This document shows, piece by piece, positions 48,321-60,228 of a DNA stretch of 64,000 nt. A program made the position numbers and the translations under genes. The stretch is taken from the NCBI GenBank assembly GCA_963932145.1, contig OZ010586.1, forward strand, positions 51,165,389-51,229,388. Reading direction: 5' to 3'. The notes under the pieces were generated by a model. It saw nothing but the letters and a program-made list of their open reading frames with translations, ran no database searches and was not told the DNA's origin. Position 1 is the stretch's first letter; every line of letters begins with the position of its first letter. This DNA comes from Acanthosepion lycidas. Taxonomy: Eukaryota > Mollusca > Cephalopoda > Sepiida > Sepiidae.

Positions 48321-49215
48321 CCTTTATTAAATATACAAACATGTAATGGTCTTGTGTTAATTAGGCAAAAATATTTCTCTCGTTGGATATTTCACAAAAG
48401 GTTTACATAAAGGATAGATGCTGATATGTGTAATGCTGAATGACCTGAAATGATTTATATTCAAACAATGCTTTTTATCATTGTTAAATTCAAATGAAAA
48501 GTATGAATATATACAAAAGAAAGGTTGTGTCAAATAAAAAAATTAAAAAAATGAATAAAATAAAAGACAAGAGGAATATAAAAAAATTCCAAATGATAAG
48601 GAGAAGCAATCAAGTGCTATGTATTTATATGCCTACAAACCCACACACTGCTTTTCACTTCGGTTGCTAATAGCAGTAGTTAAGAGTCACAGAAACAGTG
48701 ACAATTGCAGACAATCAGAGTTAGTCAAGAGCAGACAGGGTCAGATAATACAATGACAGTAAAATACAAGTGAAATTTATGAAGGTGTCAATATTATGGC
48801 CAGAATGGAAACATCTATCAATATCTAGTGATACACATAATTTAACTGAACTGGAATAGTGCTTTATAAAATATAAGATGAAAGAAATTCAATGAAGTTA
48901 GTATTAAGAAAATCAATTTTTTCTTTGTTTTAAACTGAAGTTATTTTTAGATGAAAATATAACAAATATTTTTATAAATTGATGAAATTGATTTTTGTTT
49001 GCGATTCATTTTTCTTCAAAGTTTTTAAAAATTCAAAACTTATCACTTCTAAAAGATAAGCAAAATGTTTTATTTTTAAAATCACAAATGATTTTGTTAA
49101 ACATCAAGAAGATAAATTTCAGTCAAGTGAAATCATTTTTTTACTATTTAATAAGTGCAATAAAATAAAAATCAATCTTAAATCTTTAAATTCTGACAGG
49201 TTTTATAAGATATCA
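48321..49215. other. AT-rich spacer, nothing recognised
   Basis: No family or coding signal was seen. Confidence 0.45.
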
Positions 49216-49315
49216 TTAGGTTGGTGCAAAAATAATGACGTAATAATGTCGTTTTTGACGTTAAAAATACGTCAAAAAACGACATTATTACGTCATTATT
49301 TTTGCACCAACCTAA
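49216..49315. mobile_element. palindromic mariner MITE, copy 3
   Basis: 100-base palindrome, two bases shorter at the centre than the other copies and with the best-matched arms (AATGACGTAATAATG / CATTATTACGTCATT). The right flank is TA (49316-49317); the left flank is CA, a probable T-to-C change in the target duplication. Confidence 0.92.
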
Positions 49316-51140
49316 TAGTTTAGATAAGAATCTAATAAGAGTATTTAAAAAGAATACTTTATGAAAAAACATTAAGAATACTACATAATTTTAGAATATA
49401 AAAGTCAATGAACAATGTGTGCAAAGAAAATGATCTTTACTCCATATTAAAAGGCAATTCACAATTCTTGGCCAGAACAAAGTTTTATAAGTTAGATATA
49501 TTTGCCACAGATGTTATATGCCTATCACTACTCCAATGCTATATCTAGGGCAAATGTTCAGATGAGCTCCATTTTTTAATTCCACCAATTCAAACACAGT
49601 TCAGATATGTCATGTTCCCACTAAGTTGAATCATCATTTCTTTCATGTTTTCAAAGTTACACTTGGACAAGTTTTCCCCCCATAAGAACTGCTACTTTGC
49701 AGAACTCACTCCTGCAAGGATGCTTCCATGAACACTACAATCTTAACCTCACAAGTGTCAATCTATCCTCCTTATCCTTATAGTCTTTACTTCCTACCAT
49801 CTCCTCTTTCAATCATATCACACATCATTCATCATGAGCATTATAACAGTAACCTTCTATACTTAGTGGTTCTTGGATGTGCTTTCAAAAAATAAAAAAT
49901 GATAACGCGAAAAGAAATTTGCAGTATAATTACCTTCATTGATTAAATTCAAGTTAAACTGCATACCAATCACTTTAAAGAATACTTAAAGTACAACAAC
50001 AAAACATTCCCTAACACATAACAGAAGGGTACATTGAAAACATTGGGACTTAAATTATATTTAGATCCCAATGTTTTCAAATGTATCTTTCTGTAAGAGT
50101 ACAATCTAAACAAAAACTCTTTATTCATGAATTCAAAATAAACATCTGGGATTAGAATTTTTATTCTCAACACTACATCCATGATGTGAAATTATTTCAA
50201 AGGGACCATCTTGAACCTGAAATCTAAAAGGAAAATCAACGACTAAAGTACTAATAATATAATCCTATTTCTAGAAGAAACATTTTTATAAAAAAAAATT
50301 TAAAAGAAAAATGATACTGCAAATTATGAAAATATTGTAAATTTGTGTGAAAACAGTCTATTGATTGCTACCATATTCTCCTTTCTGCATTAAAAAATAG
50401 TTTATACCTTTAACATACAAAAATAATAGATTATTTTGATAGTAAAACATTTGATGCCCAAATAATGTTAAGTTGTTTAAAAATTAAAACTTTGGAGTTA
50501 ACTTTGTACATTTATTTGAACATCTCAGCTGTCCTTTTTCAGGCAACTAATCGTTGCAAAAAAGAAAAAAAAAAGCTGTTCATCTTACTTTCTGACATGC
50601 AAGTGAAATCAGCAGAAGCCAGAAAGCAAGCAATAAGAAAAGGAAATTCAGATCACTCAGCATTCAATGCTACTAAAAGATGAATGGTCCATGATATATT
50701 TGACTATTAAAGAGGAAGGAAAACTTATTAACTGAATAGTTTCCCTCCAGAGCTACCTCCCACAAGCTCCAATCTGAGAGGAAAGAGACAATCTGAAATA
50801 TAAATCAAATCTGAGAAAAAAATCATGTTTTAATAGGACACTCAGGAAGGAAGATGCACAGACCATTTTTCCAAGCTTGACAATAAAGCAAATCAGGATG
50901 GTGAAAGGATAGAACATACAAATGTTAAATGGCAATTGCTTTAATGCATTTGTGATAGTTAACATTAGAGAGATTGAAAAGGATATCATGCTTATAAAAA
51001 GTTAATTACAATTATGTGACTAAGAGAATACATAGGACAAAAAAATATTATTAAGATTATTTCTTCAAGAATTAAAATTTCAGATAAATTAGAAAATAAA
51101 ATAATTTTTTAAAGTTCTGCCTGCATTTCTAGTATAAAGA
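49316..51140. other. AT-rich spacer, unidentified
   Basis: Exon-like stretches were noted: plus strand 50540-50683 after a good acceptor, and minus strand near 50770 after GTCTCTTTCCTCTCAG. Neither has a donor or recognisable content. A pyrimidine-rich block at 49660-49850 was not identified. Confidence 0.3.
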
Positions 51141-51434
51141 GCTATCACTGCCTAGCGGATTAAAACGGCTATCACTGCCTAGCGGATTAAAACGGCTATC
51201 ACTGCCTAGCGGATTAAAACGGCTATCACTGCCTAGCGGATTAAAACGGCTATCACTGCCTAGCGGATTAAAACGGCTATCACTGCCTAGCGGATTAAAA
51301 CGGCTATCACTGCCTAGCGGATTAAAACGGCTATCACTGCCTAGCGGATTAAAACGGCTATCACTGCCTAGCGGATTAAAACGGCTATCACTGCCTAGCG
51401 GATTAAAACGGCTATCACTGCCTAGCGGATTAAA
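51141..51434. repeat. 27-base minisatellite, ~10.9 identical copies
   Basis: Ten full units plus 24 bases of GCTATCACTGCCTAGCGGAT + TAAAACG, with no substitutions between copies. Units are contiguous without spacers. The last unit passes directly into the SINE at 51411 in the position of that SINE's box A region (compare TAGCTCAGTGGATAAAA), so the array seems to have grown from the SINE head. Confidence 0.95.
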
Positions 51435-51745
51435 GTATTGATTTGTGAATTTTGTGCCATAATAATTGTGAGCTCAATTCCTGAGCCAGGTAATACAGAT
51501 TTAGTCTCAGTAGAAACAAAGCAAGCAATAACTCAGCAGTACTAAATAAAATCACAAGCTATTCTTTGATATGTACAGCACAACAAGAACAATCTATTTC
51601 AAGAGGTTACATAACAGGTTCTGTTCAAAATTCTCTAAAGGTTATCCAGATTGATAGATACCTCAAGAAGGCAAGAAGGTACAACAGCTGAAACATTGTG
51701 ATAACAAAAATGAGAACATTAGTCCAAATGTAAATAAAATTTTTC
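51411..51745 (+). repeat. tRNA SINE copy (fold-back family) headed by the minisatellite
   Basis: The head coincides with the last minisatellite unit (TAGCGGATTAAAGTATTGAT), then the box B region TTGTGAGCTCAATTCC and a body with CAACAAGAACAATCTATTTC. The tail reads CTCAAGAAGGCAAGAAGGTA, CAGCTGAAACATTGTG, AGTCCAAATGTAAAT. No inverted left arm is present; the minisatellite takes its place. Confidence 0.72.
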
Positions 51746-53639
51746 ATGTTTGCAAAGTGAGAGTTAAATTTTCTAATGAAAAATATCACAATTTACCAAC
51801 ATATAAATGAACTGATGAATCAAAAACATTATAACCTCCAGCCTAATAAGAAATTAGTTTTCCATGTGCCCACAAAACACTTACTCTATCAACCATGGAA
51901 TCTAAGTGACTTTTAGAGATTTCATATGAAATCTAGTACTAGGATATTTACAGTAGGTCCTTTAATTGCTACAAGTTATGTGATGAAGGTTTGCTGAGTA
52001 AACATGAGAGTTTAAAAACATATCAAAAATGCTCAATTTTAGGAAGATCTGGTGAACAGATTTGGTAGCCAGGGTAATCCAATTAATTCTTTTACATGTT
52101 CCTAAAAATAATTCCTATACAAGCTGTATAATGTAGTATAGTGCACTCTTTTATTGAAATGACACTGTCAGTGCAGAATATCATTGGTATTTCAACTAGC
52201 TTAAAAGCTGAACTCCATGCAGTCTTTTCAGCTAGCTCCTGTGGAGGGCTAATTGAACCTCCAGGCCAAAACTAAAGGGACCTCTGGTCCAATTTAGAAA
52301 ACAGAAATGATAATTTTGAAGAAATAACTTTGAATTCCTCATTTCACTCCATAGAACTTCAAAACCTTACTTTAAGTATGATTCAGGTTGTAAGCTCAAT
52401 TCCACCCAAAAGACCAATTTTGGCTGAAAATTGAGTTCTTCAAATCACAAACTCTGTGGAACTTCAAAACCTCACATCATAAAACCTCTCACTTTAATTC
52501 CTTGACATTTTGAAGAAATAAAATTGATTTCTACAATTCAAAGTTTGGGGGATATTTTAAACTGAATTTAAAACAAAATTCAAAGTTTTTGTGTTACTTT
52601 AAATTCAATATAAATTTTAAAAATTAAAATCACTAATTTTTTTTTTTCTTTCAGTTATTTTAAAATTTGAAATTTTAACTGTTACCACCACATCGGGACA
52701 CAAATCCCAATACTGGATGTTCAAACACAAATATATAGAGCAGAATTTCAATCATGGGATCATCCTGATTCCAAAAAGGTATGTCTATGTAGAGCAAATG
52801 TGGCCAGTTAGACAGAATTTGCTGTTTATTTATTTAGATGATGATATCCAGTGGCTTATTTTCCCCACAGTGTAGCCTGGAACAATCACTTCCCTGGGAT
52901 AATGAAGCACATATATTCTGCCATTTACCTTTTTTAGGAAAAAAGAAAATTCATTAGACTAAACAACCTTCTTCTATTAGTTCAATTCCAATGTTTGAAT
53001 ATCCATTGAAAATGCTTTTGGCAATAAACATTAGTTAGCATGGGCACTTTGACTGACCTCCAGCTGTGCATCCTTATATGCAACAAGGATTGATGCAGTA
53101 CTGTATATTGTGACACATTCATTTCTTCACTTTGATTAGAGCTCTTTGCAATATGTGCTAAAGTAACTCTTCAACTGACTTTCTTACTTGACAAGAAAGC
53201 TTCTGTTCACTTCTGCCATTGACAAGTCATGGTTGCCCAGTGCCATGTCGGTATTTAATATTCTTCCATCTTTAGACAATTGTATTTATTACTCAAAAAG
53301 ATACATTGTTTTCAAAATCCTCTGATCTAATTTTCAGTCATATCAATTTCATCTTTATCAAAGTTGCTCAAATCTTTCTTCATGCCTATCACAGCAGCAT
53401 TCAAAAATCTCGAAATACTATGGGCCAACTTAGCTGCTTACATATCTCTGATTCTGAAATGTGCAGTTGTTACAAGGTAATATCTTAGTATTGCCACAAT
53501 ATTTTAGATGATAAATGTGTATGTGCATGTCTATATATTACACATACATACCGGGTGTAACAGCAAATCATGTTACAGCATAATTATCCACCCCACAAAA
53601 TGTCTAATATCTAAAAAACACTAATTGTTTCTTTTTACC
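51746..53639. other. moderately AT-rich spacer, unidentified
   Basis: Several stretches are less AT-rich and repeat-like (52320-52500, with AGAACTTCAAAACCT and GGAACTTCAAAACCTC; 52800-52920; 53040-53100), but no family or motif is recognised. A plus-strand frame at 53306-53488 ends at a weak donor. Confidence 0.3.
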
Positions 53640-54215
53640 AGGTTTTCAGATAAGACATTTAGACATCTTGATACCATTTATCATGAGAATCATTGAAAAA
53701 GGCTTTGAGTTATTCAGCTAGAAAGAGAACTGGCTAAAATCACTCTGCATCAGTCCTACAGTCTTCCCAATGAGCAATGGTGAGAGGAAAAAATTATTCA
53801 GGCCTTCAGTAATAGTATCAACATTCATACATTGGCTTCCATCTTCAAAGTCCATTCAAGAACCATCAAGAGAACAATGAAACAGTAGAGAGGAGAACTG
53901 GATCAGGAGGTCACAACTGGAAGAGGGATCATCATTTCAACTTAGAACTAAAGAGATCAATTAGAAAAGATTCAACTCAATCCATAAGACTTTTGGCATA
54001 TGAAAGCGAAGTTTCAGCTATGACAGTCCAAAGAGCAGTGGGGAAAAAAAAAAAGACTTGAAAATGAAATCATACATGAAATCTGTGAGGCATTTTGTTA
54101 CTCCAAGACAAAAGCTTAGGTTAGAGAGGGTGTGGATCATCTTGAACAAATCAGAAAATGATCCTGGAATAATATATAGGATAGGTATGTTCAATAATGC
54201 ACAAAAAAAAAAACA
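53640..54215 (+). pseudogene. Tc1/mariner-superfamily transposase, N-terminal half
   Basis: Plus-strand frames give helix-turn-helix-like stretches (INIHTLASIFKVHSRTIKR, about 53815), an RRSATTGR-like basic linker, and S..LLAYESEVSAMTVQRAVG (about 53985). Next is YMKSVRHFVTPRQKL then LERVWIILNKSENDPGIIY (54068-54178), just before the point where a FSDEK-type first catalytic residue is expected. Similarity stops there and an A-rich tract follows. Frames are broken and the catalytic half is missing. The lineage differs from the Tc1-like remnant at 55470, which carries its own FSxxSKF block. Confidence 0.6.
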
Positions 54216-55469
54216 AAAAAAAAAACAGCATAGCATGATGAAAAAAGGCCCCAAACTTAATAAAAACAAATTTTTATTATCAAAAAGTTTATTTTTTATT
54301 CCTTTCTAGCACATTTGAAATTTTGGTTGAAAATCTTGTTTTCGTTTTTTTTGCATCAACAGCCACATAATATTAAGCATTAGCTTTTTTTAGCATTTTT
54401 TAGCATTTTTTTTTCAGTCGAAAAACACATTAATTCAGAAATTCTTGCAAAAATTAAATAATTGTCGGATTTTAATGAAACTTTCAGAACGTATTCAAAA
54501 ATGAATGAAATTATTTTAGAAATGTTTGTTTTTTAGAAAGACATGGTAAATATATATATAATTTTTTTTTTTATATCTGTTACCCCCCCCCCACTTAATG
54601 TTATAAAAACTCAAATATGTGTACTTCTGTAACTTTTTAATTAAACGTAGAAGACTTTGAAGAATATAAATCATTGATATTTTTTGTAAATCGAGGAGTG
54701 TTTTTACCTAAACTTTAGCTCTGAATTGTAAAATACAAAACCAATAAAACTAAGACATTATTTAATTAAAGAAGCTTTTAATGGCTTTTATGAATAATAT
54801 ATATTAATGACATTATTATCTGAAGCCAAAATATTTTTTCGATGAAAAATGAATTTTTACTAGAACTGTTTTCTTTTTTTCAATTTTAAATATAAAGTTG
54901 TCAAATATTTTAAAATTAAATTTGAATTTGTGTGTCTCTGGAAATGCTCTTATTTAAAGATCTATTTCTACAGATCTTAAATTTGAAAGCTTAATACAAT
55001 CTACGAAGTGTTTCTATTTTTCCAATAATTTTTTACTATGCCCCAAAAAAAAAAAAAAAAAAAAAAAAAATGTATCAAATATTTCCAGCAAAACTATGGA
55101 GGTACAATTCAGAAATAATGTCCCGTGTTTTAAGTTTAGTGTTTTAAATTCTCCGACTGACCAACCATCATTGCTGCATTTTCAAATTTTTTTTTTTTTT
55201 TTACAAATTTCACTAAATATCTAATATTTTCTTTTCATTTTGAAATATAATCAATTTTTACTTTTTCAGTGCAATTATTTTTTTCTTTTTTGATTCAATT
55301 TTAAGGACAGAAACAGTGCAGGCTTTAGACATATCTTCATTAAAAAAAAGTACCTAAAAAACACAATAAAATATTAAACTTTTGAAAGTATTTAATTTTT
55401 AAGAATTACTTTATACTTAAATAAGCTGATTCACTTAAAATTTGAAAATACTGTCATTTCTGCCCTTCT
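54216..55469. other. AT-rich spacer
   Basis: Poly(A) at 55043-55070, poly(T) at 55184-55202 and a short poly(C) at about 54582-54592. No family or coding signal was seen. Confidence 0.45.
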
Positions 55470-56340
55470 GTTCAAAAATCCTAAAATGTATCCTCAGCAG
55501 AATTAAGTGATTCAAAGACTCTACATGGTGGACCATTTTAATACAGCAACAGGTATTGCCCATCGGGTAACTGAAAAATATAGCATGAAATTGTCTCAGC
55601 AGAGAGTTGTATAATTTCTGTGAAGCAGAATTTCATGCAGGTTCCCCTGCCATCTAATCCCTCATGAGCAAAAAGCAGCAAAAATCAAGATGAGCCTTTG
55701 CATATGAGCAGGTTTTCTGAAATGAAAATTGGGCAAGAGTGTTCTTCAGTAATAAAAGTAAGTTTAATTTGGTTGGCTCTGACAGCAAGCAGTATATCAG
55801 ACAATTTAAAACTGAGAGAACACTTCCCAAGTGTATAAAACAAACAAAAAAAAAAAAAAAAAAATCAGTTAAATTTGTAGCTCATAGAATATTGCTGTAG
55901 GGGAAAGGTGTTATGCTGATCTACTTGTTTGGATATATGATAAAGTAAATGCTGCAGAGTAGAAGAAAATATTTCTGAATTGCATGCTGCTTCTTATCTA
56001 AGAGCATCTGATCCTGGACCTATTTTTATGCAAGATAATGCCCCCTTGTAATATTGCAAAAACAGTAAAGCAATTCTTCAAAGCCGAAAACATGAAGTCT
56101 ATAGCATGTCCTACCGAATGTCTCAATCTCAATGCAACTGAGAATTTTTGAAAGATTATTAACGATAATGTTAAGGAAAGAAAATGTAACTGATAAATAG
56201 CAGAAACTTTAAGAGGAATGGAACAAAATCATGCCTGAAAACTGTGACAAATTAGTAAAGTTCTGTGGTCATATACATGTGCAGAAGTTATTAAATGTCA
56301 AAGCCTATAAGCATATCATTAATATTCATTATCAAAACTA
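55470..56340 (+). pseudogene. Tc1-like transposase remnant, nearly full catalytic region
   Basis: Across several plus-strand frames: a QQRVV-like helix and PLMSKKQQKSRMSFAYEQ (about 55655), then RVFFSNKSKFNLVGSDSKQY (about 55738; the first catalytic Asp lies in FSDES of intact elements and is Asn here). LPKCIK comes next, interrupted by an A17 run (55848-55864). Then come FMQDNAP-like sequence (about 56027), the CPTECLNLNATENF region (about 56105, SPDLNPIEN in intact copies), and EEWNKIMPENCDKLVKFCG (about 56210). All landmarks are in order, so this is one element; none of the catalytic blocks is intact and no terminal repeats were identified. Confidence 0.8.
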
Positions 56341-56871
56341 AGTAATGTTGTTAATTTAATTTACATGTGTATTTACTATGTTCTTATTCTCTAATTTTAG
56401 ATGCTATAAATGTTTGTAACAAACAGATTTTATTCAATGAATCTTATCCTTACTTCTTTTTTTTTATGCCTATTTATAAATTTTACAAATGTTTACTACA
56501 ATTTTTTTATCACTTGAATCTGTAGAATTGGTAATTTTTAAACATTCATTCTCTAGGTGACCACTACTATGTGTTTAGTCGCACACAAAGGAATAATATC
56601 ATTAAAAGTATTCATGTTCAGAATTTTTCTGTACATTACAATAACCTGTTCCTAACAGAACTTAAAGCCAATATATATTCTTTCAACCATCTGTCTAAAA
56701 CAACTATATATGAACTATGTGTGTATTTATATATCATTTGAATTTTAAGAATATTGATTATACAAATCTTTTAAACAGGCCAGTCTGGAATGAAAACTAG
56801 GAATCATACAAGACCATCTTGGGATGGTCTTCAAATCATTCATAAAAAGTAATCTTTTCCAATAGCCTTGA

Positions 56872-56908
<37 letters not shown>

Positions 56909-56917
56909 ACTTCAACC

Positions 56918-56957
<40 letters not shown>

Positions 56958-57089
56958 GTAACACATCAATTCCAATAAACATTTAATATATGCAAAAATT
57001 TCAAATATCATTGTGTAAAAAAAATAATAAAGATACATTCAAGGACACTGTGCAAAAGATGACAACATTTCTTCTCTTTTCTTCTTGCT

Positions 57090-57124
<35 letters not shown>

Positions 57125-59229
57125 ACCCTAAATGTAGTTTTACTTTCAAAATAACCCTACATTTTTTTTAACTTAGTAATCATATTTTTACTAGGTCTGC
57201 CCCAATTTGAAAGCTTTTTCATGTCAAGGAAAAGAAAAGCATAGAGATCAATTTTCAATTTATAAAATCAGCATTTAAATTCATACCTTATCTATGAAGA
57301 AAAATAACTAACAAGAGCACAATGTTTTAAATTGTCATGTACTTTGGTATTTTGCTAAAATTCTAAAGCTATAGATCTAAACTGTAAGACTTTTTTTAGT
57401 TCTATAAGATACACTAATTACAGTTAGTGCATCTTTCCCCATTAATAATTACCAGACAGAAAATAAGATCTTTCTAGGATGAAATCTGATGTTTCCAACA
57501 TTATTCTGGGTTTATTAAATAAAACAATCACTATGTCTAATCTGTAGTTTTCAATTGCAGATTTTAATCTTCTCAAATGACAACAAAAATAAAATTAGAT
57601 AAAAGAAATAAAATAAACTATATCTACCTTGAAGTTTTCCTGTTAATTTCCAGAAAACTATGACTACTAAATGAGTAGACCTACAAACTTTGCTTACGGT
57701 CATAATTTTTTTCATTATCACAACAAATCAACTGATGGTTATTAATGTTCAAAAAATTCAAAATATTTAATGAATAGATATTTTTCTATTGGGAATCTAA
57801 TAAGGTACTAAGAAAACAACATTAACAGAGGTAACTTATTCTGAATAAAGTCTCACTGCATGGTTTTAAGATCAGAACTAATATTTTACAAGTGCAATAA
57901 AAAACATTTTTATTTAAAAACATATTTTTCATAACCTAATGAGAGAAATAATATTCAAATATTGTACAATTATTCAATATGCCTATAAAAATGCAAACAA
58001 GAATTGTTTATACTCAATATTTTCTGAATACTTTAAATGAAATGCAAATAATATTTTATAACGAGCAAAAAAAAAAAAAATCGGTCCCAATGTCCTATTT
58101 TTTCTTAGATATTCAAAAATATACAATATATTTTAATCAAATTTACTATTAAAAATCAACTATCAGAGAAATCAGTTTAATAAACCAAAATTTTGGATGT
58201 TAATCCAAAAATAGGTAAGAGAAGGCAGTATTATTTGTATCTTAAGCACAAGATGCAAAGGGATTATTCGTTATCTAATGAATAAATTCAAACACAGATC
58301 TCATTATTCCTTTAATTTATTTGGTACTTAATAATATTTAATTCAAGACTGAGCACAAACAGTTGACATGTTATTGAAATGGACTTCCAAGAATTTTGAA
58401 AGCTTATGTCTTCAGGCATGCTCTTCTACTGATAGAAGTCAACATAAAAGAAACTCGGTAATTTGCCTACAGCAATTTTGTTTGTACAGAAATGGTAGCC
58501 TTAGGAAGAATATATATTATCTTTTAGATTTATTACTAAGAATTTTCCAAACTATTCATTCAAAATGAGATGTATAAAATAAATGATCTATTGTTATTTC
58601 AACTAAACAAAAAGGTATTTATATAGCAAGTTGGCCACAAAGATAATTCTGCTTTTGTTGTTAGATGATATTAAGAGCATTTAGTTTTAACTATCTTCAT
58701 TCAAAAAGATTGCTTTGGAATACTGTGAGAGCAGTTAAATCAGCATTAGTTTTCTTTTTTTAAATTGGTCAAAAGAAGATTATTTTTGTTTAATTAACCT
58801 AACATAGCAAATGTAAAAAAAATAAGCAACATTTTTAGCATATTATGCTTTTAAATTTTAAGATAAAAAAGCAATTCAAAAGTAAAAACAAAAAGATCTG
58901 CACCGTTTATGTAGAAAGAATTAGGAATGCTCAAATGTGTTAACACGATGCTAGAAATTTCTTGCTGAATGATACACCTCCCAATTGGGAAGATCTGTTG
59001 AGGTTCAGAATACTTGAGAATAATCAACATTATACAATATAGATTACAGACATACTCAAAATATTTCAATCCCGTGTGAAAAAAATTATTTGCCTCCAGC
59101 TTTGTTATGTTAGACTTTTGGCTATATGGATTGTAAAAGAGAAAAAGAGGTTTGTTGAATTGTATTTAAATGTTCCATGTTTTTAAAATGGACTGTGACA
59201 GATGATAATAGGTAGCTACTTGACAATAA
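56341..59229. other. AT-rich spacer with microsatellites
   Basis: (TA)n(CA)n at 56918-56956, poly(A) at 56877-56903 and 57094-57121. Minus-strand exon-like stretches were seen near 57285 (five bases between good sites) and 57634-57686 (53 bases, open) but are not supported. Confidence 0.4.
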
Positions 59230-59715
59230 TACACAACACATCAACTATACAAAAGGCTGATCTTCAAAGATGATGAAGATGTATTATGATGGGAATTGGA
59301 AGAAAGTCCTACTAAGAAGCAACTGATTGATTCAAATAAGTACTAACTGAAGACAGCACTTGATTAGAGATGAGAAAAGGGTGTAATATTTGATTAGGGT
59401 AATGCTAAACTATGTTTCTTTGGTAACTAGGCAAAAATTCAGACAGCCTAGCAGGGAAGTCTTCATGCATCAGCCATATTCAGCAGATATTTTACCTTCA
59501 GACTGTCATTTATTCCAGTCCTTATGAAATTCTCAGAGAAAAAAAAATTCAGTTTCCTGGAAGAATACAAATGAGAGCTTTTTGCAGAGAAATATAAAAA
59601 AATTCTGGAAGGATGGAATAATGAAGTTGTTTGAAAGATGACCAGAGTAAAACAGTAAATAGGTTGATCAATAAAGTTAACATGAAAACTAAAGAATTGT
59701 AGTGTAGCATTTTAA
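59230..59715 (+). pseudogene. mariner transposase C-terminal fragment (SETMAR-like lineage)
   Basis: Plus-strand frames show SLVTRQKFRQPSREVFMHQ (about 59420) and a PYSADILPSDCHLFQSL stretch (about 59474) corresponding to the HPPYSPDLAPSDYHLF block that holds the third catalytic Asp. Then come an SQRKKIQF/FLEEYK block and FAEKYKKILEGWNNEVV (about 59580). Upstream, 59270-59400 is more diverged. Stops and shifts are frequent. This is a second SETMAR-like remnant, separate from 33090. Confidence 0.75.
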
Positions 59716-59779
59716 AAAAATTATATGTACACACAAGTAAATTTTAATTCTTGGTTTTATATTTTGTCAGAATTAAAAA

Positions 59780-59813
59780 TTCCTTACAAAGAGTTTAAAC
59801 ACTTTGTAAGGAA
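59780..59813. repeat. 12-base-arm hairpin
   Basis: Arms TTCCTTACAAAG and CTTTGTAAGGAA enclose a 10-base loop that contains the palindrome GTTTAAAC. It lies just downstream of the mariner fragment. Confidence 0.85.
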
Positions 59814-59934
59814 AGATTGTTACAAAATATCAAAGTTTTGTACTCATGTATAATATTTAAATCAGTTAAGTGTCATACATGATACACACTTGGGTGATCA
59901 TATCTCTTTCAATTCATGACCAACTAGGCAGAAG

Positions 59935-60165
59935 ATTTTGCAGCAGTAAGTTGCTGTTTCTTTCTGTGATAGACTGTCAATCAAGGATACAGTCTGTCCT
60001 GCTATTCAACCAATAGCTGAGAGAGAAGAGATGGATTCATACCTTTTCCCCAAGGGTTTTTGTACTTAAGTGAATATAACAAACCAAACTGGAATTCAAA
60101 CTCGGCTCCCCAATTTCTCACTCTGAGCCGTTATCTATTACATAATACAACCTCAAATATTTAAG
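59935..60165 (-). repeat. chimeric SINE lacking the 5S head
   Basis: Minus strand: the tRNA-Arg-like unit begins at about 60155 (GTAATAGATAACGGCTCAGA, then GAGTTTGAATTCCAGTTTGG) and the body follows with the same blocks as 35460-35530. Nothing 5S-like precedes the tRNA unit, so this copy starts at the module junction. The distal body is cut or replaced before the usual 3' end. Confidence 0.72.
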
Positions 60166-60171
60166 TAAGCA

Positions 60172-60177
<6 letters not shown>

Positions 60178-60226
<49 letters not shown>

Positions 60227-60228
60227 GT
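60178..60228. repeat. (AT)n microsatellite
   Basis: About 22 AT units, then ATGTATATATGTGT. Confidence 0.95.

Noticed and set aside
50530..50683. Plus-strand terminal exon after TGTCCTTTTTCAG
   Set aside because: Lys-rich frame without recognisable content and no supporting upstream exon on the plus strand.
51141..51434. CRISPR-like regular repeat array
   Set aside because: Units are contiguous with no spacers and identical throughout; the context is eukaryotic. It is a minisatellite.
57285..57305. Five-base minus-strand microexon near 57290 between good splice sites
   Set aside because: Poly-T acceptors and GTA donors are common by chance here; five bases give no coding evidence.
57634..57686. 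53-base minus-strand exon with CAAG|GTAGAT donor
   Set aside because: The acceptor tract is purine-interrupted and the open frame is short; not better than chance.
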